From: Cerina litoralis | GTDB taxonomy: Bacteria > Bacteroidota > Bacteroidia > Flavobacteriales > Flavobacteriaceae | Assembly: GCA_022008415.1 (NCBI GenBank) | Contig: JAIRBC010000009.1 | Span: 111,084 to 175,083, forward strand | Length of the DNA stretch: 64,000 nt | Direction of reading: 5' to 3' | Part shown: piece after piece, positions 34,979 to 44,110 of the stretch | How positions within the stretch are numbered: the stretch's first letter is position 1 | Layout: each line of letters begins with the position of its first letter | The notes under the pieces: model-generated | Told to the model about the DNA's origin: nothing | Seen by the model: the letters and a program-made list of their open reading frames with translations, nothing else | The model's database searches: none | Translations under genes and position numbers: made by a program

Positions 34979-36262
34979 TCACCCTCCCACGATTCCCTTC
35001 GCAGCGATATACGCGCCCGTCCAGGCGTTTTGGAAATTGAATCCCCCGGTGATGGCATCCACATCCATGACCTCACCTGCAAAATAGAGGTTGGGAAGTA
35101 TTTTGCTTTCGTACGTTTTAAAGTTGATTTCCCTTAGGTCTACTCCCCCAGCGGTGACGAACTCCTCCTTAAACGTGCTTTTCCCATCGACAGAAAATTC
35201 GCACTGGGTGAGTTGGCAGGCCAGGTCTTGTAATTGGCTTTTAGAGACATCTGCCCATTTGAGGTCTTCGGCAATACCCGAGGCCTTGGCCAAATTTATC
35301 CATAACCGTTTTGGAAGTTCCACCGCATGGGTGCGCAATATCGTTTTTTTGGATTCGACCTCCTTAACCTTCAACAATAATTGCAAGACCCCGTCTGAAT
35401 GATAATCCGGTAGCCAATTGACCCTTATTGTAAATTTATAGCGCATCCCATGCAACAATTTTGCTCCCCAAGCCGACAGTTTTAAGATGGCAGGGCCGCT
35501 CATCCCCCAATGGGTGATCAGTAGCGGCCCTTCAGATTCTAAGAGTACCGGGTTGGGACTACACTTTAAGGATTGCAAACGGCTTCCGGAAGTTGGCTTT
35601 TTGGAGACCACCATCACCCTGGCATCCGCGCTTACGCCGGGAATCTTGGCGATTCTATCGTCCTGAATGTTAAAGGTAAACAGGGAGGGAACCGGCCCAA
35701 TTACGGTATGCCCCAAATTTTCCAACAGTTTCCAGATCTTGGGGTTGCTTCCCGTGGCTATCAATAATTTTTTTGTTCTATAAGTATTCCGGATGGATTG
35801 CACCGACCAACCTCCTTCTGAAGGTCCCGGTTCTGCTCCTACTGGACGAATATCGGTTACCGAGCTATTTTTCAATACTTGTACGCCCAGGCGTTCGGCT
35901 TCCTTTACAAAGCAATCTATAATGGTCTGTGAGGTATTGGATTGGGGAAACATACGCCCATCCGGCTCCATTTTTAGTGGGATTCCCCTTTCTTCAAAAA
36001 AGGCGACGGTGTCTCCCGAACAATAGGAATGGAACGGTCCCAAAAGTTCCTTTTGTCCCCTTGGATAATTTTTGACGAGTTCGTTGGGGTCAAATTCCGC
36101 ATGGGTAACATTGCAACGGCCCCCGCCCGAAACCTTGACCTTGGTAAGGACCTCCTTGCCCCGTTCCAGGATTGCAATTCTTAGATTCGAATCCGCTTCC
36201 GCTATATGAATCGCCGCATAAAATCCCGCCGCACCACCACCGATAATTAAAACGTCGTACAT
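34979..36262 (-). CDS. NAD(P)/FAD-dependent oxidoreductase (HI0933/YhiN family)
   Basis: 427 residues. The N-terminal FAD dinucleotide motif is IIGGGAAGFYAA (6-17), then KVKVSGGGRCNVTH, the family hallmark. A C-terminal NAGVD/ITGGFNFQNAWTG-type segment closes the FAD site. Members include BaiN-like flavoproteins but most are uncharacterised. The start codon overlaps the stop of the upstream GDPD gene by one base (TAATG), showing tight coupling. Confidence 0.9.
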   Translation of the reverse strand: MYDVLIIGGGAAGFYAAIHIAEADSNLRIAILERGKEVLTKVKVSGGGRCNVTHAEFDPNELVKNYPRGQKELLGPFHSYCSGDTVAFFEERGIPLKMEPDGRMFPQSNTSQTIIDCFVKEAERLGVQVLKNSSVTDIRPVGAEPGPSEGGWSVQSIRNTYRTKKLLIATGSNPKIWKLLENLGHTVIGPVPSLFTFNIQDDRIAKIPGVSADARVMVVSKKPTSGSRLQSLKCSPNPVLLESEGPLLITHWGMSGPAILKLSAWGAKLLHGMRYKFTIRVNWLPDYHSDGVLQLLLKVKEVESKKTILRTHAVELPKRLWINLAKASGIAEDLKWADVSKSQLQDLACQLTQCEFSVDGKSTFKEEFVTAGGVDLREINFKTYESKILPNLYFAGEVMDVDAITGGFNFQNAWTGAYIAAKGIVGG

Positions 36263-36951
36263 TACTTCGCCCTTTCCGGGTAATTGGTGAAAATTCCGTC
36301 CACTCCTAATTCTTTCATATTATCGATATCCGTTTTTTGGTTTACGGTCCATGCATATACTTTAAATCCGCTTGTTCTTATGGTCTTTAATGATTCGGGT
36401 GTAAGCTTTCCAAAATTTGGGTTGATGGATACTGCCTTAAGCTCCCTGGCTAAGGGAATTGCTTCCAGGGGATTGTCTTCCGTCAGGACTCCGATTTTAA
36501 TTCCGTTGTTCAATTGGTGCATTAACTTCAATTCGTTCCAATCGAAACTGGATATCAGAAAATCGTCCAATTCCCATCCCTCCTTCTCGATGTAGTTTTG
36601 GATGATGGTATTTACACTCCTCGCGGTCCCTGCTCCCTTGAGTTCTATATTGATCGGGACCTTATGGTTCATTACTTCCAGAATTTCGGTCAGCAAGGGT
36701 ATTCTATGATTGCCTCCTAAGGTCAATTTTTGTAAATCAGTCCAGTAGTAGTTTTCTATATTTCCCTGCCCATCCGTAAGTCGATCCACCGTTTCGTCGT
36801 GGAAGACCACTATTTCCCCGCTTTTAATCTTAAAGACATCGACCTCAATCATGTCCACGCCCAGTTCCAATGCTTTTCGAATAGAGGCTACGGTGTTTTC
36901 CGTTTCGTGGCCCATGGCGCCCCTATGGCCGATAATCGTAAAGTTTTGCAT
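36262..36951 (-). CDS. Cytoplasmic glycerophosphodiester phosphodiesterase
   Basis: 229 residues, no signal peptide. Catalytic set H9-R10, E18, E36-x-D38 and H51, with AWTVNQKTDIDNMKELGVDGIFTNYP at the C-terminal TIM-barrel end. UgpQ/GlpQ family. The second GDPD within 3 kb but on the other strand; the missing signal peptide suggests action on imported or internal phosphodiesters. Coupled to the flavoprotein gene by a one-base stop/start overlap. Confidence 0.92.
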   Translation of the reverse strand: MQNFTIIGHRGAMGHETENTVASIRKALELGVDMIEVDVFKIKSGEIVVFHDETVDRLTDGQGNIENYYWTDLQKLTLGGNHRIPLLTEILEVMNHKVPINIELKGAGTARSVNTIIQNYIEKEGWELDDFLISSFDWNELKLMHQLNNGIKIGVLTEDNPLEAIPLARELKAVSINPNFGKLTPESLKTIRTSGFKVYAWTVNQKTDIDNMKELGVDGIFTNYPERAK

Positions 36952-36984
36952 CGTATGGTAGCTAAAAAATGTATGATAAGGGAG

Positions 36985-37153
36985 GTTTGGCTAAAGCCAT
37001 ATTCTCATTCCCTTCGAAACCACGGGTTAAAACCCGTGGCAATTCATTAAAACCCGTGGCAATTCATTGATAGAAATCTATTTACCAGACCCGAACTGCC
37101 TCCCGCTTTGGCCGGAGGAGCTACAGGGCTAAGAGTTATGGGCTTTAGTCCGA
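36985..37153. repeat. Composite REP-like element
   Basis: Bounded by GGCTAAAGCC on the left and GGGCTTTAGTCC on the right. Inside is CCACGGGTT-AA-AACCCGTGG (37020-37039) overlapping two tandem 20-bp copies AAAACCCGTGGCAATTCATT (37029-37048, 37049-37068). A CCTCC...GGAGG stem follows. No transposase gene is near. Confidence 0.65.
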
Positions 37154-37158
37154 TTTCT

Positions 37159-38946
37159 TTAAATCAATCTAAAGATAAAAGATTCCAAAGGATCCAACCG
37201 CACGGGAAAAGTTGCAAGGCCCTGTTCATCGACCTTTAACATCGAATTTTGAGTCATATACAATTGGTCCGTTAGGCTGTACTCCCCTTTCTTTAATCCC
37301 CATGCCCCAACGATTATCCGAGGGACCTTAACTTCCAGATCATAGGCGTTTGTAGCATCAAAATTACCGATGACGATCAATTTCTCGGAATCGGACCACC
37401 GACAAAAAGTAAACACCCTTTGGTCGTAATTTTCGGTATGCTCCTTATTGAAGAAATGGATTTCCTGGTATTTGCCCAACAATGCACCACTGTCTTTGGT
37501 GAAATTCAACAATCGCTTATAAAAATCCCGTAATTCTAGCTCTTCTGTGGTAGACAGGCTCCCGTCGAACTTGCCATTGTTCATCCACCGTTGGTGTGCA
37601 GGCACGCCGATATAATCAAAAATCGAGGTGCGGCTAGGACTCCCAAACCCGGCCTTTTCCGCTGCCGGCTCTCCTACTTCCTGTCCGAAATAGATCATGG
37701 TGGGCGAAGTACTCAATGTAGCGGAAACTACCATCGCAGGTTTGGCCTTGTTGGGATCCCCTGCAAACTCGGGGCTAGCGATACGTTGTTCGTCGTGATT
37801 TTCCAAAAAATGGAGCATATGATGCTCAATATCGGACATTTGTTGCTGTACGGTGGCAATATGATCCGTCCAGCCATAGCCGAAGATGATGTGTTTTAAG
37901 CCATCGTACAGGTCTACCTTGTCGTAGAGATAGTCCATCTTGCCCAAATGAATATAGGCACGGTATAGGTCGGGATTATACACTTCGGCCAGGAGGAAAG
38001 CCTCGGGGTTTTTATTTTTTATGGTAGAATTGAGATAGCTCCAAAACTCCACCGGGACCATCTCCGCCATATCGTACCGAAATCCGTCTACACCCTTATC
38101 CAGCCAATACAAGGCAATATCACGAAATTTTATCCAAGAATCCGGCACTTGCTTCCCTTGCCAAAAGGCGTAATGGTCCTTGTACCCTTTTTCTGCAAAA
38201 TACAGGGGGAGGGTTTCAAAATCCTTGCGGCCTTCTGGGCTTATACCGTAATTGATCTTTACGGTCTCGTACCAATCGTTCATATCCGGTTGGGCCGAAC
38301 GAGAACCATTGCCCGTCCATTTGGCCGGGAATTCAACAAATTTTCCATCGACTACGGTAGGATCTTCCCCTCCCAATGGTTGATAACCATCTTTCCATAT
38401 CGGAACTTGGAATGCTTCGCCGGGGATATAATAAAAATTATTGTCTTTTTTATAAACCGACGAGGTGTCGTCCTTGGCTCCAAAATCCAAGACCCCATCT
38501 GGATTGGAACGGCCCTCATACTTCCGCGCTACGTGGTTGGGGACAATATCGATAATTACCTTTAACCGCATCTGATGGGTACGTGAAATAAGGTCCTCAA
38601 ATTCCTTCAGCCTATTTGCAGGATCCAACGCCATATCGGGATCCACATTGTAGTAATCCTTTACGGCGTATGGTGAGCCCGCCCTGCCTTTGACTATATC
38701 GGGGTCGTCATTGGAAATTCCATAGTTGGTATAGTCACGGATTACGGCATGATGGGGCACCCCGGTGTACCAAATATGGGTAATGCCAAGATCTTTTATC
38801 TCCTGCAAGGCCATTTCGGTAAAATCGACAAATTTTCCCACCCCGTTCTCTTCAATGGTACCCCACGGCTTATTGTTGGTATTGGTATTACCGAACAAAC
38901 GGGCAAAAACTTGATAGATGTTTATTTTTTTATTTGGCGTATCCAT
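37159..38946 (-). CDS. Alpha-amylase family glycoside hydrolase (GH13), cytoplasmic
   Basis: 595 residues without signal peptide. The four GH13 regions are visible: DIVPNH (133-138), GFRYDMAEM with nucleophile D292, LLAEVYNP with acid E321, and LENHDE with D385. A C-terminal beta domain follows. It lies 35 bases after the GH65 phosphorylase gene in the same direction, so it probably trims maltodextrins inside the cell and supplies maltose. Exact GH13 subfamily cannot be fixed by eye. Confidence 0.9.
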   Translation of the reverse strand: MDTPNKKINIYQVFARLFGNTNTNNKPWGTIEENGVGKFVDFTEMALQEIKDLGITHIWYTGVPHHAVIRDYTNYGISNDDPDIVKGRAGSPYAVKDYYNVDPDMALDPANRLKEFEDLISRTHQMRLKVIIDIVPNHVARKYEGRSNPDGVLDFGAKDDTSSVYKKDNNFYYIPGEAFQVPIWKDGYQPLGGEDPTVVDGKFVEFPAKWTGNGSRSAQPDMNDWYETVKINYGISPEGRKDFETLPLYFAEKGYKDHYAFWQGKQVPDSWIKFRDIALYWLDKGVDGFRYDMAEMVPVEFWSYLNSTIKNKNPEAFLLAEVYNPDLYRAYIHLGKMDYLYDKVDLYDGLKHIIFGYGWTDHIATVQQQMSDIEHHMLHFLENHDEQRIASPEFAGDPNKAKPAMVVSATLSTSPTMIYFGQEVGEPAAEKAGFGSPSRTSIFDYIGVPAHQRWMNNGKFDGSLSTTEELELRDFYKRLLNFTKDSGALLGKYQEIHFFNKEHTENYDQRVFTFCRWSDSEKLIVIGNFDATNAYDLEVKVPRIIVGAWGLKKGEYSLTDQLYMTQNSMLKVDEQGLATFPVRLDPLESFIFRLI

Positions 38947-38981
38947 TATTGTTCAATTCTGGTCTTCTTTCCAAGCCCAAA

Positions 38982-41288
38982 TTATAGTTTCACCGTATTT
39001 CTTCCCTTAAGGACCACCCTATTACCTTGGACGCGTATCGACATTTCATCGGCACCTTCCAAGTCAAAACTAACATCTTCCCTTGTAACGGTAACCTTTA
39101 AAATCCGGTTCCTAAAATCGACCTTAAAAGAGTAGGAATCCCATTGTTCGGGGATGCGCGGAGTAAACGACAACTTATCATCAGAGACCCTCATACCCCC
39201 AAATCCCTCAACGATACTCATCCATGTGCCGGCCATTGATGTTATATGAAGCCCTTCGTTAACCTCGTTGTTATAATCGTCCAGATCCAATCTGGAGGTA
39301 CGTAGGTAAAAGTCGTACGCCTGTTCCATACGGTCCAACTTGGCTGCTTGAATACTGTGGACACAAGGGGATAGGGAAGACTCGTGAACCGTAAAAGGTT
39401 CATAAAAATCGAAATGCCGTTCCAATTCCTTTTGGGTAAAATGGTCCTCAAAAAAATAGAAGCCCTGTAGTGTATCTGCCTGCTTTATATAGGGAGAGCG
39501 CAAAATTCGGTCCCAGCTCCACTTTTGGTTGATGGGTCGATGTGTTTTGGGCAGGTCCGCTGCAGGTACCAGTTCCTTGTCCAAAAATCCGTCTTGTTGC
39601 AAGAAAACGCTGTGTTCCTCCGAATAGGGAAAATACATTTTCTTTGCCACTTCCTCCCATTGGTCCGTTTCCACGGCGGTTAGCTTTGTCTTTCCTATCA
39701 CCCGGTCATAATCTTCTGGATGTCCGTCCTTTACCTTCTGCAATTGCTCCAGGGTATAGTTGATGCACCATTGGGCGATGTAGTTGGTGTACCAGTTGTT
39801 GTTTACATTATTCTCATATTCATTTGGGCCCGTTACCCCAAGGATGACGTATTTATTTTTGGGCGTGGAAAAACTGGCCCTTTGATACCAGAAGCGTGCA
39901 ATGGCTATAAGGACTTCGAGGCCCATTTCTGCGATGTAGGTATAATCCCCGGTATATCTATAATAATTGAACATTGCAAAGGCCATAGCCCCATTGCGAT
40001 GGATTTCCTGAAAAGTAATTTCCCATTCGTTATGGCATTCCTCCCCGTTCATCGTTACCATGGGATAGAGGGCCGCACCGTTGGAAAAACCCAACTTTTG
40101 GGCATTTTCAATGGCCTTTTCCAAATGGTTATAGCGATATTCCAACAGGTTTCTGGCCACCTGTTGATTTTTGGTCGACATGTAAAACGGAATACAGTAG
40201 GCCTCGGTGTCCCAATAAGTACTACCGCCGTACTTTTCGCCTGTAAATCCCTTAGGTCCAATATTGAGGCGGGAATCCTTGCCCAGATAGGTTTGGTTTA
40301 ATTGATAGATGTTGAACCGGATTCCCTGTTGGGCCTTAACGTCTCCTTCTATAGTGATATCACTCCTTTCCCAAATTTTGGCCCACGCCGATTTTTGCCG
40401 CTCCAATAAACGTTCGACACCCAATTCGGTAGCCTCTTGCAAGTTTCTCTTGGCCACTTGCACCAATTTTGAAGGTGGATGGTTTCGGGAAACGGTATAT
40501 CCTCCGAATTTGATCAAGGTAAGGGTATCCCCTTTTTGCACTTGTTGTTGATAAGCCAATCCGACCCGATCCTGTCCCGTAATTTCAGATGGCTTTGCAT
40601 CGAGCTTGTTGCCGTTGAGCTCCATATACGATTCCATAAACGTACAGGTGGCAAAATTGGTCTTCATGGTGTGGGCCTCTATAAAAGCCCGATGCCCTTC
40701 GGATACAATCTTTGTCGTATTCCAAAACTTATCGTCCCAATTGCTGTCCTGGTTCTTAATTCCGCTATCCAGATAAGGTACAAATTTTATCTCGGCGGAT
40801 GCGTTTAGACAGGTGAGCTTATATTTTATTGCGCCCACTTCGTCCAGGTCCATACTCAGGAATCGGGTAACGTTTACCGCCAGTTCAATTCCATTTGGCA
40901 GGATAACCGCGAATTCCCGGTTGTACCAGCCCTCCTTCATGTTAAGCTCCCTTCTAAAATGTGATATTTTTTTACAGGTGTTTAGGTCCAACGGGGTTCC
41001 ATTGATAAAAACCTGAATTCCGATCCAGTTAGGTGCATTCAGTACTTTGGCAAAATATTCCGGGTAACCGTTCTTCCACCACCCTACCCGGGTTTTATCG
41101 GGATAGTACACGCCGGCAATATAACTTCCCTGAAAGGTACGACCCGAATAATCTTCCTCAAAATTGGCTCTTTGGCCCATGGCTCCATTCCCCAGACTAA
41201 AAAGGCTTTCCGAAGATTCCACATTTTCCGGGTCAAACCCCTCCTCGATAATGGACCATTTGTCCGGTGTTATATAATCTTGATTCAT
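38982..41288 (-). CDS. GH65 phosphorylase, probably maltose phosphorylase
   Basis: 768 residues, the normal GH65 size: N-terminal beta-sandwich, linker, (alpha/alpha)6 barrel and C-terminal sheet. The general acid is expected at E490 in TGPNEYENNVNNNWYTN; GGSTYWDTEAYCIPFY (355-370) is the substrate-binding signature. Such enzymes split maltose with phosphate to glucose and beta-glucose 1-phosphate; trehalose or kojibiose phosphorylase is the alternative. Pairing with GH13 favours maltose. The beta-phosphoglucomutase and MFS sugar transporter common in such loci are not present here. Confidence 0.88.
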   Translation of the reverse strand: MNQDYITPDKWSIIEEGFDPENVESSESLFSLGNGAMGQRANFEEDYSGRTFQGSYIAGVYYPDKTRVGWWKNGYPEYFAKVLNAPNWIGIQVFINGTPLDLNTCKKISHFRRELNMKEGWYNREFAVILPNGIELAVNVTRFLSMDLDEVGAIKYKLTCLNASAEIKFVPYLDSGIKNQDSNWDDKFWNTTKIVSEGHRAFIEAHTMKTNFATCTFMESYMELNGNKLDAKPSEITGQDRVGLAYQQQVQKGDTLTLIKFGGYTVSRNHPPSKLVQVAKRNLQEATELGVERLLERQKSAWAKIWERSDITIEGDVKAQQGIRFNIYQLNQTYLGKDSRLNIGPKGFTGEKYGGSTYWDTEAYCIPFYMSTKNQQVARNLLEYRYNHLEKAIENAQKLGFSNGAALYPMVTMNGEECHNEWEITFQEIHRNGAMAFAMFNYYRYTGDYTYIAEMGLEVLIAIARFWYQRASFSTPKNKYVILGVTGPNEYENNVNNNWYTNYIAQWCINYTLEQLQKVKDGHPEDYDRVIGKTKLTAVETDQWEEVAKKMYFPYSEEHSVFLQQDGFLDKELVPAADLPKTHRPINQKWSWDRILRSPYIKQADTLQGFYFFEDHFTQKELERHFDFYEPFTVHESSLSPCVHSIQAAKLDRMEQAYDFYLRTSRLDLDDYNNEVNEGLHITSMAGTWMSIVEGFGGMRVSDDKLSFTPRIPEQWDSYSFKVDFRNRILKVTVTREDVSFDLEGADEMSIRVQGNRVVLKGRNTVKL

Positions 41289-41444
41289 AAACTTTTACTG
41301 ATATGCGAGATTCAATTTTTTTCAAATGGGAAGCACCATGGCATAACGCCATCCGTTTTTCGCCTCACACAATCCTTAGATCTAACCCTCGTACCGATCG
41401 CTTGGCCAATAGCAGGTAAGGTTTGTTTAAAAACAATTAAGGGC

Positions 41445-41654
41445 TTAAGCCTTCTTTAAAAATTGGGTTTTTAGTACAATCTGACTTTTCCCAATACGGC
41501 ATTCTACTTCTTGTGGGTTTGCGGTCAATCGAATATTTTTTATTGTTTCCCCTCGCTTTAAGGTTTTGGACATGCCCTTAATTTTTAAATCCTTGACCAC
41601 CAATACAGAATCGCCTTCCTCCAAAATATTCCCGTTGCTATCCTTTACTTCCAT
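41445..41654 (-). CDS. PhnA/YjdM C-terminal-domain protein
   Basis: 69 residues, the stand-alone form of the PhnA family domain: VKDSNGNILEEGDSVLVVKDLKIKG, then KRGETIKNIRLT and a C-terminal IVLKTQFLKK. In E. coli YjdM the same SH3-like domain follows a zinc ribbon, missing here. Despite the old name, a direct part in phosphonate use is doubtful. Single gene between GH65 and the divergent ABC exporter. Confidence 0.88.
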   Translation of the reverse strand: MEVKDSNGNILEEGDSVLVVKDLKIKGMSKTLKRGETIKNIRLTANPQEVECRIGKSQIVLKTQFLKKA

Positions 41655-41837
41655 TGTACTTATCTTAATTGTTTGGCTGTGAAAATAAATGTCTTGTAAT
41701 TGAAATGCTAATTTTCACCAAAAATAATTCAAAAGTGGTCGATAAGTGTTCCTAATTACCAACAATTTTGAAGTAACTTGCACGCCACTCAATATTAAAC
41801 TCGGCCAATGATCAATGCCGGAGTATGAACTTAATTT

Positions 41838-43574
41838 ATGTCCGATAAAACAGTTAGTGTCCTAAAAGCCTTCCAGACGATAATTTGGCCCAAACGCAAA
41901 TTGGTCCTTATCGGCATGTTGTTGATAGTCATCAGTAGGGCGGCCAGTTTTGTGGCGCCCTTGTCCCTAAAATATCTGATGGACGACATCATCCCAAATA
42001 AAAATATAGCGTTCCTAAAATTGTTGGTCCTTGTCGTGGTTCTGTCGATCACGGTTCAGGCGGTCACTTCATTTTTGTTGACCAAGATATTGAGCGTACA
42101 GGCCCAATACCTGATTTCCGAACTTCGTGCCCAGGTACAAAAACAGGTTCTTTCCTTACCCATACGTTTTTTCGACAACGCCAAATCTGGCGCCCTTGTC
42201 TCCCGAATCATGACCGATGTGGAAGGGGTTCGGAACCTTATCGGCACTGGGCTCGTGCAGTTGGTTGGCGGCACGCTTACCGCGGTCGTCTCCTTGATTT
42301 TGCTATTGCGGATAAGCCCGTCGATGACGTTGTTTACCTTAGTCCCATTGGCCATTTTTGCCGTGGTGGCATTAAAGGCTTTTAAAATTATTCGTCCCAT
42401 CTTCAGAAACCGGGGAAAAATAAATGCGGAAGTCACCGGAAGGCTAACGGAAACCTTGGGAGGCATCCGGGTCATAAAGGGGTTCAATGCAGAGGAGCAG
42501 GAACACCGTGTCTTTGAAGACGGCGTGGAAAAACTGTTCCAAAACGTAAAGAAGAGCCTTACTGCCACGGCTTTTATGACCAGCGCATCTACCTTTCTCC
42601 TAGGTTTGGCCACCACCGGAATTATGGGTATCGGTGGGTATAAAATTATGACGGACCAACTTACCATAGGCGAATTTTTGACCTTTACCTTTTTATTGGG
42701 ATTGATGGTGGCCCCTATCGTCCAGATGAGCAATATTGGAAGCCAGCTAACCGAAGCCCTGGCCGGATTGGACCGTACCGAGGAATTGATGAATATTACG
42801 GCTGAGGCCGGCGAGAAGGATAGGACCATTGTATTGGAGAATATACACGGGGATGTCGTCTTTAACGATGTTTCCTTTGCCTATGAAGAAGACAAGGAAG
42901 TGCTGCACAATATCAATTTTGAGGTGAAGTCGGGCGATGTGGTGGCCCTCGTAGGCAGTTCCGGATCGGGAAAATCTACCATTGCGGGGTTGGCGGCCAC
43001 ATTTTTGACACCAAAATCTGGAACCATTACCATTGACGGTCAGGACTTGTCCCAAGTTCACCTCAGTAGTTACCGAAAGTATTTGGGGGTAGTACTGCAG
43101 GATGAATTTTTATTCGAGGGCACCATACGGGAAAATATTCTTTTTCCGAGGCCACAAGCCACGGACGAGGAGTTGCAACAAGCGGTCGAGGCCGCTTACG
43201 TAAACGAGTTTACCGATCGCTTTGAAAAGGGATTGGACACCTTGATCGGGGAAAGGGGGGTAAAGCTGTCTGGAGGCCAGCGGCAACGTATAGCCATCGC
43301 CCGTGCAGTACTGGCAAATCCGAAAATCTTGATCTTAGACGAGGCAACCTCCAATTTGGATACGGAAAGCGAGGCACTAATACAAAAAAGCCTGGCCACT
43401 TTAACCGAGGGCCGAACTACCTTTGTCATCGCACACAGGCTTAGTACCATTCGCAAAGCCGATCAAATCCTGGTCATAGAAAACGGGCAAATTGCCGAAA
43501 GGGGAACCCACGATGAACTTATTGCCATACAGGGACGCTACTATAATCTTTTTACCTATCAAGCGAGAATCTGA
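41838..43574 (+). CDS. ABC exporter, fused permease and ATPase (MsbA-like)
   Basis: 578 residues: type I exporter membrane domain with six helices (about 1-320) and a nucleotide-binding domain with Walker A GSSGSGKST (about 372-380), signature LSGGQRQRIAIARA, Walker B ILILDEATS and H-loop AHRLS. It works as a homodimer or with a second half-transporter. Lipid A core flippase (MsbA) and multidrug roles are both possible; no adjacent partner gene supports either. Monocistronic. Confidence 0.93.
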   Translation: MSDKTVSVLKAFQTIIWPKRKLVLIGMLLIVISRAASFVAPLSLKYLMDDIIPNKNIAFLKLLVLVVVLSITVQAVTSFLLTKILSVQAQYLISELRAQVQKQVLSLPIRFFDNAKSGALVSRIMTDVEGVRNLIGTGLVQLVGGTLTAVVSLILLLRISPSMTLFTLVPLAIFAVVALKAFKIIRPIFRNRGKINAEVTGRLTETLGGIRVIKGFNAEEQEHRVFEDGVEKLFQNVKKSLTATAFMTSASTFLLGLATTGIMGIGGYKIMTDQLTIGEFLTFTFLLGLMVAPIVQMSNIGSQLTEALAGLDRTEELMNITAEAGEKDRTIVLENIHGDVVFNDVSFAYEEDKEVLHNINFEVKSGDVVALVGSSGSGKSTIAGLAATFLTPKSGTITIDGQDLSQVHLSSYRKYLGVVLQDEFLFEGTIRENILFPRPQATDEELQQAVEAAYVNEFTDRFEKGLDTLIGERGVKLSGGQRQRIAIARAVLANPKILILDEATSNLDTESEALIQKSLATLTEGRTTFVIAHRLSTIRKADQILVIENGQIAERGTHDELIAIQGRYYNLFTYQARI

Positions 43575-43744
43575 CAAAGTACAAAATTCGAAATACGAAG
43601 TTAGAAGTGTTGCTTGGGATTGATGGTTAATGGTTAAATTAAAAAAATAACCTCCTAAACTTTATGGGTTTGTTCCGAAAGAATTCGAATTGCACTTTAC
43701 GGTGTCTACCCTAAACATACAAACTGGCTACTGACTTTTGAAAA

Positions 43745-44074
43745 CTAGCTCTCGGGAGCCAATTCTACCTCTAGTCCGTCCAAGTCCTCGGTCATGTGTA
43801 TCTGGCATCCCAGCCGACTGTTGTCCTTCACGTTAAAAGCCTCGGCCAACATGGCGTCCTCGTCATCGGACAAATCCGGAAGTTTGTGATCGGAATTTAC
43901 GTAACATTGGCAAGAAGCACACATGGCCATGCCACCGCATATCCCTATGGTTCCTTCGGGGGCCAGTTCATAGGACCGCACCACTTCCATAAGGTTCATG
44001 TTCATGTCGGTAGGGGCGTCTACTTCATGGACAACACCTTCGCGATCTGTAATCTTTATTTTAATGTCGCTCAA
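43745..44074 (-). CDS. 2Fe-2S ferredoxin, adrenodoxin type
   Basis: 109 residues. Cluster ligands C46, C52, C55 and C90 follow the C-x5-C-x2-C...C pattern (GICGGMAMCASC). It is the fourth gene of a minus-strand set mrp-nifU-fnr-fdx, 30 bases behind the reductase that probably reduces it. Adrenodoxin-type ferredoxins with an Isc-like role donate electrons to Fe-S assembly or oxygenases. Confidence 0.93.
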   Translation of the reverse strand: MSDIKIKITDREGVVHEVDAPTDMNMNLMEVVRSYELAPEGTIGICGGMAMCASCQCYVNSDHKLPDLSDDEDAMLAEAFNVKDNSRLGCQIHMTEDLDGLEVELAPES

Positions 44075-44080
44075 AATAAT

Positions 44081-44110
44081 ACAGTGGGTTAGTGAATTAG
44101 TGGGTTATTC
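44081..44110 (-). repeat. AATAACCC-type micro-repeat, reverse orientation
   Basis: Minus-strand reading AATAACCCACTAATTCACTAACCCACTG; partly overlaps the 3' end of the ferredoxin reductase gene. Resembles the copies at 10478 and 34945. Confidence 0.35.
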
